DNA from: Arachidicoccus ginsenosidivorans
GTDB lineage: Bacteria; Bacteroidota; Bacteroidia; Chitinophagales; Chitinophagaceae
Direction of reading: 5' to 3'
Assembly: GCF_007971385.1 (NCBI RefSeq)
Contig: NZ_CP042434.1
Coordinates: 5,580,001-5,644,000, forward strand
DNA length: 64,000 nucleotides
Shown: positions 38,464-49,572 of the stretch, piece after piece
Numbering within the stretch: position 1 is the first letter of the stretch
How the letters are laid out: every line of letters begins with the position of its first letter
Position numbers and translations under genes: made by a program
The notes under the pieces: model-generated
Database searches by the model: none
Told to the model about the DNA's origin: nothing
What the model saw: the letters and a program-made list of their open reading frames with translations, nothing else

Positions 38464-39453
38464 TTATAATAATCGGTCGACCACCGACTTTATTTCCCCT
38501 TTATGATCAAAGTCTAAACGCGAGGCAATTTTGCCATTTTTATCCAGGATAATAACATAGGGTATATGATAAATGCTTAAAAGGCTTTTTATGCCACCTG
38601 CTTCCGTAAATCCACCATCTGCCAGTACCTGCATCCAGGGCATCTGTTCTTTAGCCACTGCAAATTGCCAATTAGAGCGATCATCATCCGCAGATATACT
38701 AACAAAGCGCACTGCTTTATGTTGATACTGTTCATAGAGTGCTTTCATTTTTGGGATAAATGCTCTACACGGGCCACACCAGCTGGCCCAAAAATCCAAA
38801 ACAACAACACTACCTTTAAACTTATTTAAATCAATTGGCTGATTATCCAGGTTTTTTAATCCTAGTATAGGAAAATCAATTAAGGCAGCTGACCGGTTGT
38901 ATTGATCAATAACCGCTTTAAGTCGTTTGCCATACCATGATTGCTTGATGGGGTTGGCTAACCACGCGTAGCAATTTTTTGCTAATACAGCTGATTCAGC
39001 GGAGCTTATAAAGGCTAAATAGGCTGATAGCATGCTTTTGGGGTTTGCTTTAATAAACTCGGTCATGGACTGGCCTGATTTATTGAATTTTATAAAATCA
39101 GCATTGCTCTGTCCACCCACCAAGGAGTTTGTGGTCAGGGCATTAAAAGCGCCTTCAATCTTATAGTCCTGGTTGTCTAAAAATACAGAGATAAACTTGG
39201 TGCTTATTTTCAATTTTACCATTCCAGGATGATCAAGGGTTCCTTTAAATACAAACTGGCCATCACTTATGCGAACACTTTGCGCATGTACCGCTTTTAA
39301 CCCGCTCTGGGCGCCATCCATAAAGTCAACGATGGCAACCGTGCCATTTTTAACGCCGGTGATTTTGCCCGTGATCATAAAGCCGTTAGCGGCAAAAACA
39401 AGGCTGGGCAGTACACAAAGCAAGCTAATTAAAGGTTTAATCCATACTTTCAT
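38464..39453 (-). CDS. DUF4369 / TlpA-like thiol-disulfide protein
   Basis: About 329 residues from ATG 39453 (MKVWIKPLISLLCVLPSLVF), which gives a proper signal peptide; an upstream in-frame ATG at 39513 does not. N-terminal DUF4369-type beta domain (ITGKITGVKNGTVAIVDFMD), helical middle, and a C-terminal thioredoxin fold with VVVLDFWASWCGPCRAFIPK, CxxC near residue 227. A cis-Pro region IYHIPYVIILDKNGKI is present. Likely periplasmic, with thiol-disulfide activity. Second of two such genes at the end of the locus. Confidence 0.92.
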   Translation of the reverse strand: MKVWIKPLISLLCVLPSLVFAANGFMITGKITGVKNGTVAIVDFMDGAQSGLKAVHAQSVRISDGQFVFKGTLDHPGMVKLKISTKFISVFLDNQDYKIEGAFNALTTNSLVGGQSNADFIKFNKSGQSMTEFIKANPKSMLSAYLAFISSAESAVLAKNCYAWLANPIKQSWYGKRLKAVIDQYNRSAALIDFPILGLKNLDNQPIDLNKFKGSVVVLDFWASWCGPCRAFIPKMKALYEQYQHKAVRFVSISADDDRSNWQFAVAKEQMPWMQVLADGGFTEAGGIKSLLSIYHIPYVIILDKNGKIASRLDFDHKGEIKSVVDRLL

Positions 39454-39589
39454 AGCACTTAATTTTAAAAGTAATGTTTTGAAATCTGAATTTATAAAGT
39501 GACATTTGTGCAACTTATTTATCGTATAGAAAAGCAGGTGTTCAAAACCTGCCTTTCTATATGGTTTTGCATAATAAGCCTGCCTATCA

Positions 39590-40777
39590 CTATTTCAATA
39601 CTTCATTTAATTTTTTATCCAATGCTTCGCCAAACAGATCATAGGCAACAATACTGCCATCGGGTCCGATTAACACATTAGCTGGTATGGCTGTTATACC
39701 AAACACCATGGACGCAGGTTCACCCCAGCCTTTTAAATTCGATATATTCAGCCATGGAATACCGTCTTTATTGATGGCCTTCACCCAACCTTCCTTTTTC
39801 GTATCTAAGGAAACACCTAATAAAACAAAGTTTTTATGGTCTTTCACCTTATTATAGCTTTCTTTGAGTGCAGGCATGGCAGCCCTGCATGGCGCACACC
39901 AGCTGGCCCAAAAATCAATCAGCACATATTTACCTTTAAAATCATTCAGGGCTATTTTATTACCATTCACATCATTTCCCTGTATATTCTTGGCCATACT
40001 CCCCACTTTAGGGCGTCCAGGAATATTATGCACACCAGACGTGTCATAGGTGAATTTTGGAATAACGCCCCATTTATTAGGCTCAACATAGTTTCTATAG
40101 AGTAAGGACTGCCTCGCGCTGGGGGTCAATGTATTAAATAAAGAATCTTCTTCTTTTAAGTTTTGGTTTAAAAAACAGGTAATCAGATAACCGGCTACTC
40201 TGGAATCAGGATGTTGTTTAATCCATCCTCTAAACTCCTTTTGCTTGACCGCCAGAATTTCATTGGCCCTTTTTAAATAAACCTCTTTTGCATCCTCATC
40301 GCCAATTGCCACTGCTTCACTATATTTCTTTCTCAATTGTTCATACTCGTCATCCGGATTGGAATGGGTCATTTTATATACTTCCTGCCAATCTTTTACA
40401 AAGGAAGATCCGGTAATTTTTGCATCCAAAAAGTTATTTCCGGTAATTTTCACATGACCTGAATCTAAATACATGGCCATTGCGGTTCCTTTTTCAATCG
40501 GATTTTCACCTTTTTTGATTGAGCCAACTTGCAAAAGATATATAGCACCACCATAGGTCATGGGCAGTTCAAATTTAAATTGATGGTTGACAATCGTAGT
40601 GGTATCCCACGACTGGCTTAACATATCCAAGACCCGGATTGAAGTATCATTGGGCATTTCCTCAAGTGTCCCCTCTATAACAGTCTGAGGATTGACTCTA
40701 CTTACCCGACCAACATTTTGTCCCATCGCACGCATGGCCACAGAACCAACAAACAAAAACAACAGTCTTTTAATCAT
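39590..40777 (-). CDS. DUF4369 / TlpA-like thiol-disulfide protein
   Basis: 395 residues. Signal MIKRLLFLFVGSVAMRAMG, DUF4369-like beta domain (EGTLEEMPNDTSIRVLD), long helical linker, then thioredoxin fold with YVLIDFWASWCAPCRAAMPA, CAPC near residue 297, and cis-Pro region GITAIPANVLIGPDGSIV. Follows the tail-specific protease by 20 bases and precedes the second TlpA-like gene by about 136 bases. In Bacteroidota these genes often travel with SusC/SusD, but their substrate is unknown. Confidence 0.92.
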   Translation of the reverse strand: MIKRLLFLFVGSVAMRAMGQNVGRVSRVNPQTVIEGTLEEMPNDTSIRVLDMLSQSWDTTTIVNHQFKFELPMTYGGAIYLLQVGSIKKGENPIEKGTAMAMYLDSGHVKITGNNFLDAKITGSSFVKDWQEVYKMTHSNPDDEYEQLRKKYSEAVAIGDEDAKEVYLKRANEILAVKQKEFRGWIKQHPDSRVAGYLITCFLNQNLKEEDSLFNTLTPSARQSLLYRNYVEPNKWGVIPKFTYDTSGVHNIPGRPKVGSMAKNIQGNDVNGNKIALNDFKGKYVLIDFWASWCAPCRAAMPALKESYNKVKDHKNFVLLGVSLDTKKEGWVKAINKDGIPWLNISNLKGWGEPASMVFGITAIPANVLIGPDGSIVAYDLFGEALDKKLNEVLK

Positions 40778-40797
40778 AACTTAATATTTTAAAGAGA

Positions 40798-43020
40798 TTA
40801 GTGATTTGAACTTTTAATAACATCCAATAGAACATTTACGGTTTCTTTTAGGTATACATCCTTACTTAATCCGTCGATCCACGTTTGATAGTCTTTCGCA
40901 TCTCTTGGATCTGGTTTGAATTGATCAGGACGTATGCTTTGATACTGTGCCCCTTGAATCGTTAAGTATTCATTTTGGGGCAGCTGGTTGTCTTTTTTAA
41001 ATTTGTCATTAATGGCCTTCAATTTTAAATACTGCGTTTTAAAGGTGGCTGCATTTAAGGACTGCGGCAGTTTGCTTAATTCGCCAATGCTCTTCAAATC
41101 ACGGGTGATTATATTGAAGGCAGGATTCTGACTTATCCTTTTTTCAGCATTCGCTACCACATATTTGTAATTATAATTGTTTTTTAGTGGTGTATAGTTA
41201 GGCAATTTTATACTGTCAGATTTCAAGGCTGAATAATAGTTTTTTTCCCGGGGCGCATTTATCAACATTTCATCGATCAGGACAATATCTGGCTTTACCC
41301 CTGCTAACTGTGTTGACACACCAGTTACCCGATAAAATTTCTTTTCTGTTAGTCGCATAGATCCGTAATTGATATTTTGGATTCCCTTTTCCGGATCTCC
41401 TAGTTTGCCCATGTTTAAGACCGTCTGAGCGGTACCCTTACCAAAGGTGGAGGTCGTTCCCACAATAATGGCTCTGTGAAAATCCTGCATGGCTGCACTA
41501 AATATTTCTGAGGCTGAGGCGGTGTTTTCATTTACGAGTACCACCAGCGGTCCTGTATAATAAACCAGGCCATTTTGGGTAAATCCCATGCCACTGAGCG
41601 TATCCTTATCTTTTAAATAGGTAACGGCTGGTTCTGGTGGCAAAAACGTGCCACACATTTTAACCACGTCCGGCAAAGAGCCACCCAGATTATTTCTTAA
41701 ATCCACTATAATACCATCTACTTGGTTTTCCTGTAATTTCATGACTTCCATGGCGACATCAAATCCTGCCCCACCCTTGCCATCATTTTTAGGATCCAGG
41801 TAGAATAAAGGCAGATATACGTAGCCCAGTTTTTGGCCATTTATATCTATAATAGCACTTTTGGCTTTGTTATGGGTATCAATCACCTCACCTCTTTGTA
41901 AATTAACCGTTCTGGGTGACTCCCCTGGTTGCGCCACCTGAAGGCTGATAGATGTTCCTTTTTCTCCTCTGATCATATTGGCTACCTGCGTAGGCGCCAT
42001 CCCACTAATGGGTTGCAATTCACCTTTTTGGTTGGCTACAGCAACAATAACATCATTTTCTAAAATCTGGCCACTTTTATAAGCTGGCCCGCCCTGCATC
42101 ACTCTTTTTATATATAGATCTACCCCTTTTTGTCCCAGTTCCACGCCAATCCCATAAAACCGCTTTGTAATCAGTGCTTCAAAGGATTTATCCCTTGGAG
42201 CTACATATGCCGTGTGGGGATCAATTTCACTGACAGCAGTGTTTAGATAAAGAGCGAACTTATTGCTGATGGCACTTCCCAAAATGGCGTTTCTAAAATA
42301 ATCACTATACCATTTGTTGACAAAATCAATGGAGGCAGCTTTTAGTGCCGGATCCAGACCCAGCTGCTTTTTAGTCAGCGAACTTCCTGTTGAATCTGCT
42401 TCCATATAGTGTTTCAGAACAGCATATTTAATCACCTGTTTCCACACCTCAGCTCGCCTTTCATTACTATTTGGAAAAGGTAATTTCTTTCTATTGACTG
42501 TAAAGGTTGTTTGCTCATTAAAGGTAATGGGGCGACTAATAATATTTTTAAAAACATTTTCTGCTTCTTTTATTCTCTTATAATATACAGCATATACAAC
42601 ATTGAAAAACTTGGAAGAACCTTGCATTAGTTCCCGGCCGATAATATACTTATAAGGGGTAAAAGTGGTTATATCCGCCTGCATAAATAGGCTATGCTCT
42701 GGATCAAGTTGATTTAAATAATTTGACCATACGCGTGCACTATACGTACTATCAAGCGCTCTGGGGTGATAATGTAATTTATCGATTCTATTGATGGTGG
42801 CTTGAATAATGGCGTCCTGATAGCTGACTGTACTGTCTGGCACAACCGCCTGAGCATGCACACTGCTTAATAGGCCCAAAAATAAACTTAGGAACAGCGT
42901 CAAACTTAAACGCGGCAAACGGCCTGACAATAGCCTTAGCCCTAAATGAGTCAATAAACGGGGCAGGCGCCTTGGAAGGGTGCCATTGGTGAAATTATTA
43001 TTTTTATGCGGAAGAGTCAT
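40798..43020 (-). CDS. prc: Tail-specific (C-terminal processing) protease, S41 family
   Basis: 740 residues. TSP N-terminal domain (IDKLHYHPRALDSTYSARVW, LDPEHSLFMQADI), a PDZ domain at about 250-350 (IGVELGQKGVDLYIKRVMQG), and the S41 core with VDLRNNLGGSLPDVVKMCG, the nucleophile Ser in NTASASEIFSAAMQDFHRAI near 503 and the Lys in FGKGTAQTVLNMG near 531. The C-terminal domain is complete. The N-terminal 45 residues are an unusual Leu/Arg-rich repeat (LPRRLPRLLTHLGLRLLSGR) ahead of a normal signal sequence. Co-oriented with SusC/SusD. Confidence 0.94.
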   Translation of the reverse strand: MTLPHKNNNFTNGTLPRRLPRLLTHLGLRLLSGRLPRLSLTLFLSLFLGLLSSVHAQAVVPDSTVSYQDAIIQATINRIDKLHYHPRALDSTYSARVWSNYLNQLDPEHSLFMQADITTFTPYKYIIGRELMQGSSKFFNVVYAVYYKRIKEAENVFKNIISRPITFNEQTTFTVNRKKLPFPNSNERRAEVWKQVIKYAVLKHYMEADSTGSSLTKKQLGLDPALKAASIDFVNKWYSDYFRNAILGSAISNKFALYLNTAVSEIDPHTAYVAPRDKSFEALITKRFYGIGVELGQKGVDLYIKRVMQGGPAYKSGQILENDVIVAVANQKGELQPISGMAPTQVANMIRGEKGTSISLQVAQPGESPRTVNLQRGEVIDTHNKAKSAIIDINGQKLGYVYLPLFYLDPKNDGKGGAGFDVAMEVMKLQENQVDGIIVDLRNNLGGSLPDVVKMCGTFLPPEPAVTYLKDKDTLSGMGFTQNGLVYYTGPLVVLVNENTASASEIFSAAMQDFHRAIIVGTTSTFGKGTAQTVLNMGKLGDPEKGIQNINYGSMRLTEKKFYRVTGVSTQLAGVKPDIVLIDEMLINAPREKNYYSALKSDSIKLPNYTPLKNNYNYKYVVANAEKRISQNPAFNIITRDLKSIGELSKLPQSLNAATFKTQYLKLKAINDKFKKDNQLPQNEYLTIQGAQYQSIRPDQFKPDPRDAKDYQTWIDGLSKDVYLKETVNVLLDVIKSSNH

Positions 43021-43219
43021 ACTTAATTCAGAAGTTAAATGGAAGAAATATTATGTCGTTATATCAATAAGGCAATCAAAATAAAAAAAGGGTGAATTTT
43101 TGTGTAGGTATTTTTTCGATCCTTTCAAAGAAAAAAATAAAACCTACATAAAAATTGCACCCCACAACACCGCAACAATATCGCGTCCTGGTTAAACAGG
43201 ATATTTACTCAGAGAACCA

Positions 43220-44098
43220 TTAATTTTTTAAATCCCCAATAGCCTGAAGATTAATGCCATAATTCGTTTTATAATAATTAATAATTAGCTCGTATTTTTT
43301 CTTGTATAGTCCATTAATATCCACCTGGGGAGTTAACCACGTATTAGCAAAGGTGGTAGAATCAGTGGAAGTGATTTCTATAATATAACTTAAAAAATCC
43401 GCCGTATAATCATAAGGACCAAAATAATGACTAAAAAATGATGACAGAACTCCATATTTATGCTGATTTGCCAGCACCAAATCATACTGATTATTCGGAA
43501 CAGATAACGCTGTAAACCCATCCGGGTAGGATAAATGACCATTTGCCAAAGCCGCTTGCCAATACACCATATTTAGCCACCCTCTGGCCTGATTAAGTTG
43601 TTGAGTAGTCAATTCTGGAAACGAATCATTGACGAGTCCAAAGCTTATTCCACGCTGACTGCAATATGCATCAAAATAATACCTTTGAGTAAACACCTGT
43701 GAAGTGTCAATCATGATCTCAGAGGAGAGTAAAATAGAAAAAGGCATGGTTTTCTGTAAAAAACTTTCCGGATACACATCAAATAAATTCTTATGCATGA
43801 AGGTTAATGCCTGAGCGATATAATTTGAATCAGCAGGCGTTATAGATAATTTACTTCTTACAATGCCTGTCATATTGTAATTATAATCCACGCTGTCAAA
43901 TTTATATAAAATAAAACAGTTATATTTATGATAAAACTGAACAATATCGTTATCATATGGATGATCACCTTGCGGTAAACTGTACAATAAATTAGTACCG
44001 GGCTTTGACACTACTAGTGGCTCTTCCTTATGACAGGCAAAAAGCCCTACCATAAAAAGCACAAGCAAATAATATTTTAATAAAAACTTATGATGCAT
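43220..44098 (-). CDS. Lipoprotein resembling SusC/SusD-linked zinc-peptidase-like family, no HExxH
   Basis: 292 residues. Lipoprotein signal ending VGLFACHKEE. The middle has YNCFILYKFDSVDYNYNM and YPESFLQKTMPFSILLSSEI, and late in the protein YDYTADFLSYIIEI. These echo the putative zinc-binding metallopeptidase lipoproteins that follow SusD in many Bacteroidota (Peptidase_Mx1-like), including the (E)DFxxY-type element. No HExxH is present, so if the relation is right the enzyme is inactive or binding-only. Located right after SusD. Confidence 0.6.
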   Translation of the reverse strand: MHHKFLLKYYLLVLFMVGLFACHKEEPLVVSKPGTNLLYSLPQGDHPYDNDIVQFYHKYNCFILYKFDSVDYNYNMTGIVRSKLSITPADSNYIAQALTFMHKNLFDVYPESFLQKTMPFSILLSSEIMIDTSQVFTQRYYFDAYCSQRGISFGLVNDSFPELTTQQLNQARGWLNMVYWQAALANGHLSYPDGFTALSVPNNQYDLVLANQHKYGVLSSFFSHYFGPYDYTADFLSYIIEITSTDSTTFANTWLTPQVDINGLYKKKYELIINYYKTNYGINLQAIGDLKN

Positions 44099-44161
44099 AA
44101 ACTCAATTTTTAATCAATTTAATAATCAGTGTACTACAAACTTCCCTTATGATTTGCCTCC

Positions 44162-45772
44162 CTATTGAGGCTCCCTTTTAGGGCCAGCTTCATTTTGACT
44201 CAAATTTTGATTTAAATCTGTGGCTGTTTGTGGTATCTGTAAGGTATACTGAGGATCGTGTTTATTTAGTATATAAGTTACTGATTGCCCCTTAATGGCA
44301 CTATAAGTATGGGTTATTGCTGGCATCCCATATCGTCTTAAATCAAACCAGCGCTGGCCTTCCATAAAGAGCTCTCTTCTACGTTCATTTCTACAAAATT
44401 GCAAAAGTGAGTCTGGAGGCATTGGCCCTAGTGGTACATAATCTTCTGGTTTAAAGCGTTTGACACGAAGCGCATTTAAGTCGTCCAGTGCCTTTTGCTC
44501 AAAGGTCGTTTCGCCAGTCATTATAAATTTCTCAGCATAGGCTTCTGCCCTATTCAAATAAGCCTCGGAACTTCTAAATGCACAGCCGAAAGCATCCCTT
44601 GAACCTCCATTAATCGACGTCCATTTTTTTGCTTGCGCAGGTGTTGTAACAAAAGGCAAAATAATGTCGGGCACTTTCGTATAATAAATCTGCGCCCTTA
44701 AATCTTTTTCATCAAATGCCTGTATTAAGCTTTGCGACATGTTATACTGGGTCTCGTTGCCAAACGGAAAGGTTTCCTGAACATTACCATACACCCAAAT
44801 GGATTCGACATTGTCATCGCCGACAATAGGCAAAAATCGATATTGGCCATTAGGCTGTAATACTCTTGGAAACCAATCATTTAAATCCATTAAAGCAGGG
44901 TGATATTGGATGACATAACTCGCATCACTTATCACGCTATCCCATTTCCCCATATAAAGTGCCACCCTGCTGGCTAGAAAATGTGCCGCTACATGATCAA
45001 TGCGATGAATATCATCTGATCTTTTCTCCTGATCCAGTTTTTCAAATGCATTATTTAGGTCACTGACAATTTGTTTATACACTTCAGCTACCGTGTTTCT
45101 TTTAGGCATGCTGTCTGATACGTTGGCTGACAATATTAAGGGCACCCCAAGACTCTTTTCCGGCGTGGTCGTGGAATCATTATAGGGTCTGCCATATAAA
45201 TTGACCAATTGAAAATAATAATAAGCCCTTAAGGCATAGGCCTGCCCCAATAAAAAATCTTTATCTTTCTGAGTACCATTAGAACCTTCTCCATATTGGA
45301 TGGCAATATTGGTTCCGATAATATGCTTATAATAATTTCTATATCCATCAATAGAGGTTCCGGCAGCATCAAACCCGCTGGATTTTAGTCCTTCGAAAAA
45401 ATCTGGTTGCCAACTATAAGCTGGTAAACATCTAGTCGATATAACATCAGGGATTGAACTAATGATAGGAGAAGAATACTGTTGGATATCGTCATCGAAA
45501 AAACAAACAGCGATATTAAGTGCATCAGCATTAAGCAGCGGATACCCCGACCCCATTAACAATTCGCTAAAGGCCTTTGTTGTTTTAGGGGTAAATTCAC
45601 TTTGACTGGACTCCTTTAAAAACTTTTTGCAACTAAAATTTAATAAACAAATGATACCCAACATAAAAAGCACCCCTAAATCCATGTTCTTACGGAGGCT
45701 ACTTGTGCTTGTTATAATGCGGTCTTTGGTTAAATTTCTATAATTCATTTTATCATCATTTATTTTGATCAA
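44162..45772 (-). CDS. SusD/RagB-like outer-membrane lipoprotein
   Basis: 536 residues. The N-terminus before MDLGVLFMLGIICLLNFSCK is long, so ATG near 45685 is a likely true start; the lipobox Cys is in NFSCKK. SusD features: AYALRAYYYFQLVNLYGRPY, ALDDLNALRVKRFKPEDYVP and FCRNERRRELFMEGQRWFDL. It overlaps the SusC stop by 4 bases, so translation is coupled. The pair serves the locus with the lipoprotein, protease and TlpA-like genes. Confidence 0.92.
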   Translation of the reverse strand: MIKINDDKMNYRNLTKDRIITSTSSLRKNMDLGVLFMLGIICLLNFSCKKFLKESSQSEFTPKTTKAFSELLMGSGYPLLNADALNIAVCFFDDDIQQYSSPIISSIPDVISTRCLPAYSWQPDFFEGLKSSGFDAAGTSIDGYRNYYKHIIGTNIAIQYGEGSNGTQKDKDFLLGQAYALRAYYYFQLVNLYGRPYNDSTTTPEKSLGVPLILSANVSDSMPKRNTVAEVYKQIVSDLNNAFEKLDQEKRSDDIHRIDHVAAHFLASRVALYMGKWDSVISDASYVIQYHPALMDLNDWFPRVLQPNGQYRFLPIVGDDNVESIWVYGNVQETFPFGNETQYNMSQSLIQAFDEKDLRAQIYYTKVPDIILPFVTTPAQAKKWTSINGGSRDAFGCAFRSSEAYLNRAEAYAEKFIMTGETTFEQKALDDLNALRVKRFKPEDYVPLGPMPPDSLLQFCRNERRRELFMEGQRWFDLRRYGMPAITHTYSAIKGQSVTYILNKHDPQYTLQIPQTATDLNQNLSQNEAGPKREPQ

Positions 45773-48700
45773 AACGTGATGCCCATGGTTAAATAATAGG
45801 AAGCGATGGTTGGCATAGACCCCGTGCCAATACCTGCATTTTCAGGGTCTTGCCAAAGCATCTTTTTACTTTTAATAACAAAGGGATTATTTACTGTAAA
45901 AGCGAGATTGCCGCCTTTAATACCCAAAGTTTTATAAAAGGATGCTGGCAGTATATAATTCAACATAAGGGACTGGCACCGTAAATAACTGGCATTAACC
46001 ACCCTAATGTTGGATAAATCATAAATGGAATAGGGTGATACATTATTAAGAATAGCTGCGCCATTGTCACTGCCACCACCCGATGCATAAAAACTTACAT
46101 ATCCGCCCTGATCAGACCAGTTTGTATTCGACGGGATATTTGTCTTTAACTCATCTCCTGGAACACGCCATCTATTGGCCAGCTCTCTGGGCAGATTTTC
46201 ATCGGCTTTTGGTATGCCTGGATTCGCTTTTGTACCAAAATTATTGGAATAGCCATCATAAATAGGATTAAGTCGATGATAATTGCCAAATGCAAGATAA
46301 AAATTGGCGGTCAGTATAAAATTTTTATATTGAAGCGAGGTTGAGGTCCCAATACTAAACGCAGGATCCTGTCTTCCAGAATACACTAAAAAATCAGCGG
46401 GGCTAGAAACAGGATGATTATCAGCACCATTTAAATCATACACAGGAAACCCATAATCATGATTGAGTCCTTTAAATTTAAAAGAATAAAAAGAGCCAAG
46501 TGGTTTACCCTGAACAATCGCATTTCCTCTTACATAATCTTTATAAGTATATTTTAAATCAGATTGTCCTACAGCATTAAGTACTTGACTATACACAAAC
46601 TGTTGTGTCCACGTGAACTTTTTTGTTTTTATTGGCTTTACCGTCAAAGTCCCTTCCCAGCCGTAGTTTTTCATTTTGCCGAAGTTTTGATACATGGACA
46701 CAATCCCATATTCTTCGGGAATATTTTTTGTAATGAGCAGATTGGAACTTTTTTTATGATAGGCATCGGCTGCGATCATTAAACGGCCTTTGAAGAGCGT
46801 CATATCAATGCCCAGATCCCAACTAGCCGTTTTCTCCCAACGCAAATCAGGATAAGGCAAGGAACCCAGAGTTAAATAATATTCATTGGAGACCCTGGTG
46901 AGCGGTACACTAGGATAAGTGGCTATTAATTCAGGACCAACTGCTGTCACAACATTACCCTGGGTGCCATAGTCTGCTCTTAAGTCCAACTGGTTCACAA
47001 TATTGGTCTTATCAAACCATGCCTCGTCTCCTACATGCCATAGAAACCCTACACTCCAGTTTGGCAAAAAACGCTGATTTGCATATTGACCAAAACGGTT
47101 GCTGCCATCTGTTCGAACATTGGCATTAAAAACATACTTATTATTAATCATATATGCAGCAGTCCCAATATAACTTATTGTATTGATTAAGGTATTCGTT
47201 TGACTAACAGTATGGTACAAATTAGTTATCGCGTCTCGGTCGGCTTCGTAATACAAGGAGAAGTAAGTCTCGCCTCGATCTGGGTAATAACCAAGCTCCA
47301 ATGAGCTATTGCCTTTTGTTTTGGTAGAAGATAATTCCTGGATTACTGTTAGCGACAGTTGATCCCGATTACCAAAAAGACTTCTAATGTACCCAAGTGT
47401 GTTGCGTAACGTGTAAGAGACCACACTTGTATTTGCAGGATAAGCGATGCCCCCAAAAGGAAGGCTCGAGGCTGCCTGTATCGCACTAGTTACAGGCTCA
47501 TCAATATCGTACCCTCTATATACGGAAGCAAAATAACTTCCATCAGCCGCAAACTGAAAGGACCGCTTACCACTCATAGATCCACTAAAGAGGCCTTGGT
47601 ATGTCAGACCAGGCAAAATTTTATAACTTAAGCTAACGGTCCCCTGAAAGTTTTGTGTTTCATTATTATTACCGGTCTGCGCCAGTTCGTTTAATATTGA
47701 ATAGTGGAACGGATAAACGCCCATGACAGCATTTTGCTTCGAGTACGTTTTAACATAGGGTGAATCTGCAGATATAGCTCTACTAGTCTTTAGTGCATAA
47801 TCGCTAGGATTGACAGAGTTAAAAAAACCATTTGCCTCTCTTAGCGAGGCATTTATACCCACACGATAACTCAGTCTTTTGCTGATATCACCCTGCACAT
47901 TAGCCATCATGGTATATAATTTAACGTTGTCGCCGGTATAAGTGCCACTCAAGTTTTGGTAACCACCGGAAACATAATAAGTACTTTTGCCGGCACCTCC
48001 TGATACGCTGAGTGTATGCCCCTGATTAAACTGGTTACGGGCAAGGATTTTAAGCCAGTCTGTGTTCATGGATTCAAGTTGGCTGACTTTATCACTAAAG
48101 ACTTCCTGAGTGATTTGCCGGTTAAAAAGTTGCTGCAACAATCCTTCATAGGAAGCTGGAGTAGACATGGAAGCATAATAGATGCCTTTAGAAATGGCTT
48201 CTCTGGAAACGTCAATACGCTGAGCAGAATTCATGGCATCAATTCTACTATAGGTTGGCCGGCCTGTGAGGCCTAATTGTGTGTTGTAATGCACAACAGC
48301 AGGCCCCGCCTTTCCTTTTTTTGTTTTTACGACGATGACGCCATTGGCAGCTTTTACCCCATAAATGGCAGTAGCAGAGGCGTCTTTTAAAAATGTCAGG
48401 CTTTCTATATCATATGGATTAATGCCGGAGATGGCATTGCCTACGATATTTAAATTTGCACTGGTTGTGTTTTCCAGGGCCGCATTGATCTGAAGGGGTG
48501 TTAGGTTTACCGGATCCTGGCGAACAACGCCGTCCACCACCCAAATAGGTGACGCATTCCCAATAATGGTTGAGGTCCCTCTTATTCTGAGTTTGGGAGA
48601 AGCGGTTGGGCTCCCGGAATTATTAATAGCCATAAGTCCTGGCACCTTACCTTGTAACATCTGATCCAATGAAGCAACCCCTGTTTGTAAAAACTCATCT

Positions 48701-49463
48701 GCATTTAAAACAGTGGTGGATCCAACGACCATTCTTTTGTCCATGGCCTGATAGCCGTTGATCACGACATCCGCTATTTCATGAACACTGCTGTCCATTT
48801 TCAATTTCAAAAATGTATTGTTATCGGTCTGTGTTACCCTGTAATTTAGGGTTTTCATCCCGACCATGCTAAAATGTACATTTTCTCCAGGTCTCGCGGC
48901 TAACTCAAATAAGCCGTTGGAAGAAGTAATGGCCATATAATGGGATTCAGGGGCAGTGATGGTGACTCCTGACAGGGTTTCTCCGGTCAGAGACACCAAC
49001 TGGCCTTTTAAAATGATGCTAACCTTGCTGTCAGAGGACGCTTTTGAATCCTTTTCTTCCTGATTCTGTTCACTATTTTTGGGTGCCTCAAAAATTACCA
49101 CGCCCCCATGGACTCGGCAAAACTAAGCCCCGTACCTGCAAGGATTTGTTTGAGCAGAGAACTTAGTGTTACTTGCTTTACTCGGACGGTTACGCTGCGT
49201 TGTTTACGGACAAGGGCGGTATTAAATGTAAAACGCAGATTGGTCTCAGCTCTGAGTTCCTTTAATACGGTTTCCAGTGGTGTATGGTCTGCTTGGTAGG
49301 TGATCTTCTCACTTAATATTTGCTTGGTATCCGTTTGCTGGGCTTTAAGCGTCCCAAAGCAAGATAAGCCAAGGCAGATCCAGATCAGCACTTTAAACAC
49401 ACCGCCTCCTGAACCCTCTGTAATGGATGGTCGTAATAATTTTTGTTGCATACGTATAATCAA
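45769..49463 (-). pseudogene. SusC/RagA TonB-dependent receptor with STN domain, frameshifted near the start
   Basis: The first frame (49463 to 49095) has the signal peptide (VLIWICLGLSCFGTLKAQQT) and STN domain (LETVLKELRAETNLRFTFNT). The second (49101 to 45769) has the regulatory-like domain, plug SLTFLKDASATAIYGVKAAN and the barrel ending SYYLTMGITF. Adding one C to the C5 run at 49103-49107 joins them as FAESMGGVVIFEAPKNSEQN. Repaired length about 1231 residues. The STN domain signals to the FecR gene directly upstream. Its SusD partner overlaps it by 4 bases. Confidence 0.9.
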
Positions 49464-49572
49464 TAGGATTTTTGAATGGCTGCCCTTCTTATTTGACTTT
49501 ATACCCAGTCAAATACGCGGCTTGTCATGTGTATTTTTTAATACAATAGTTTGTCTTATTTAAGCTTTGTGG

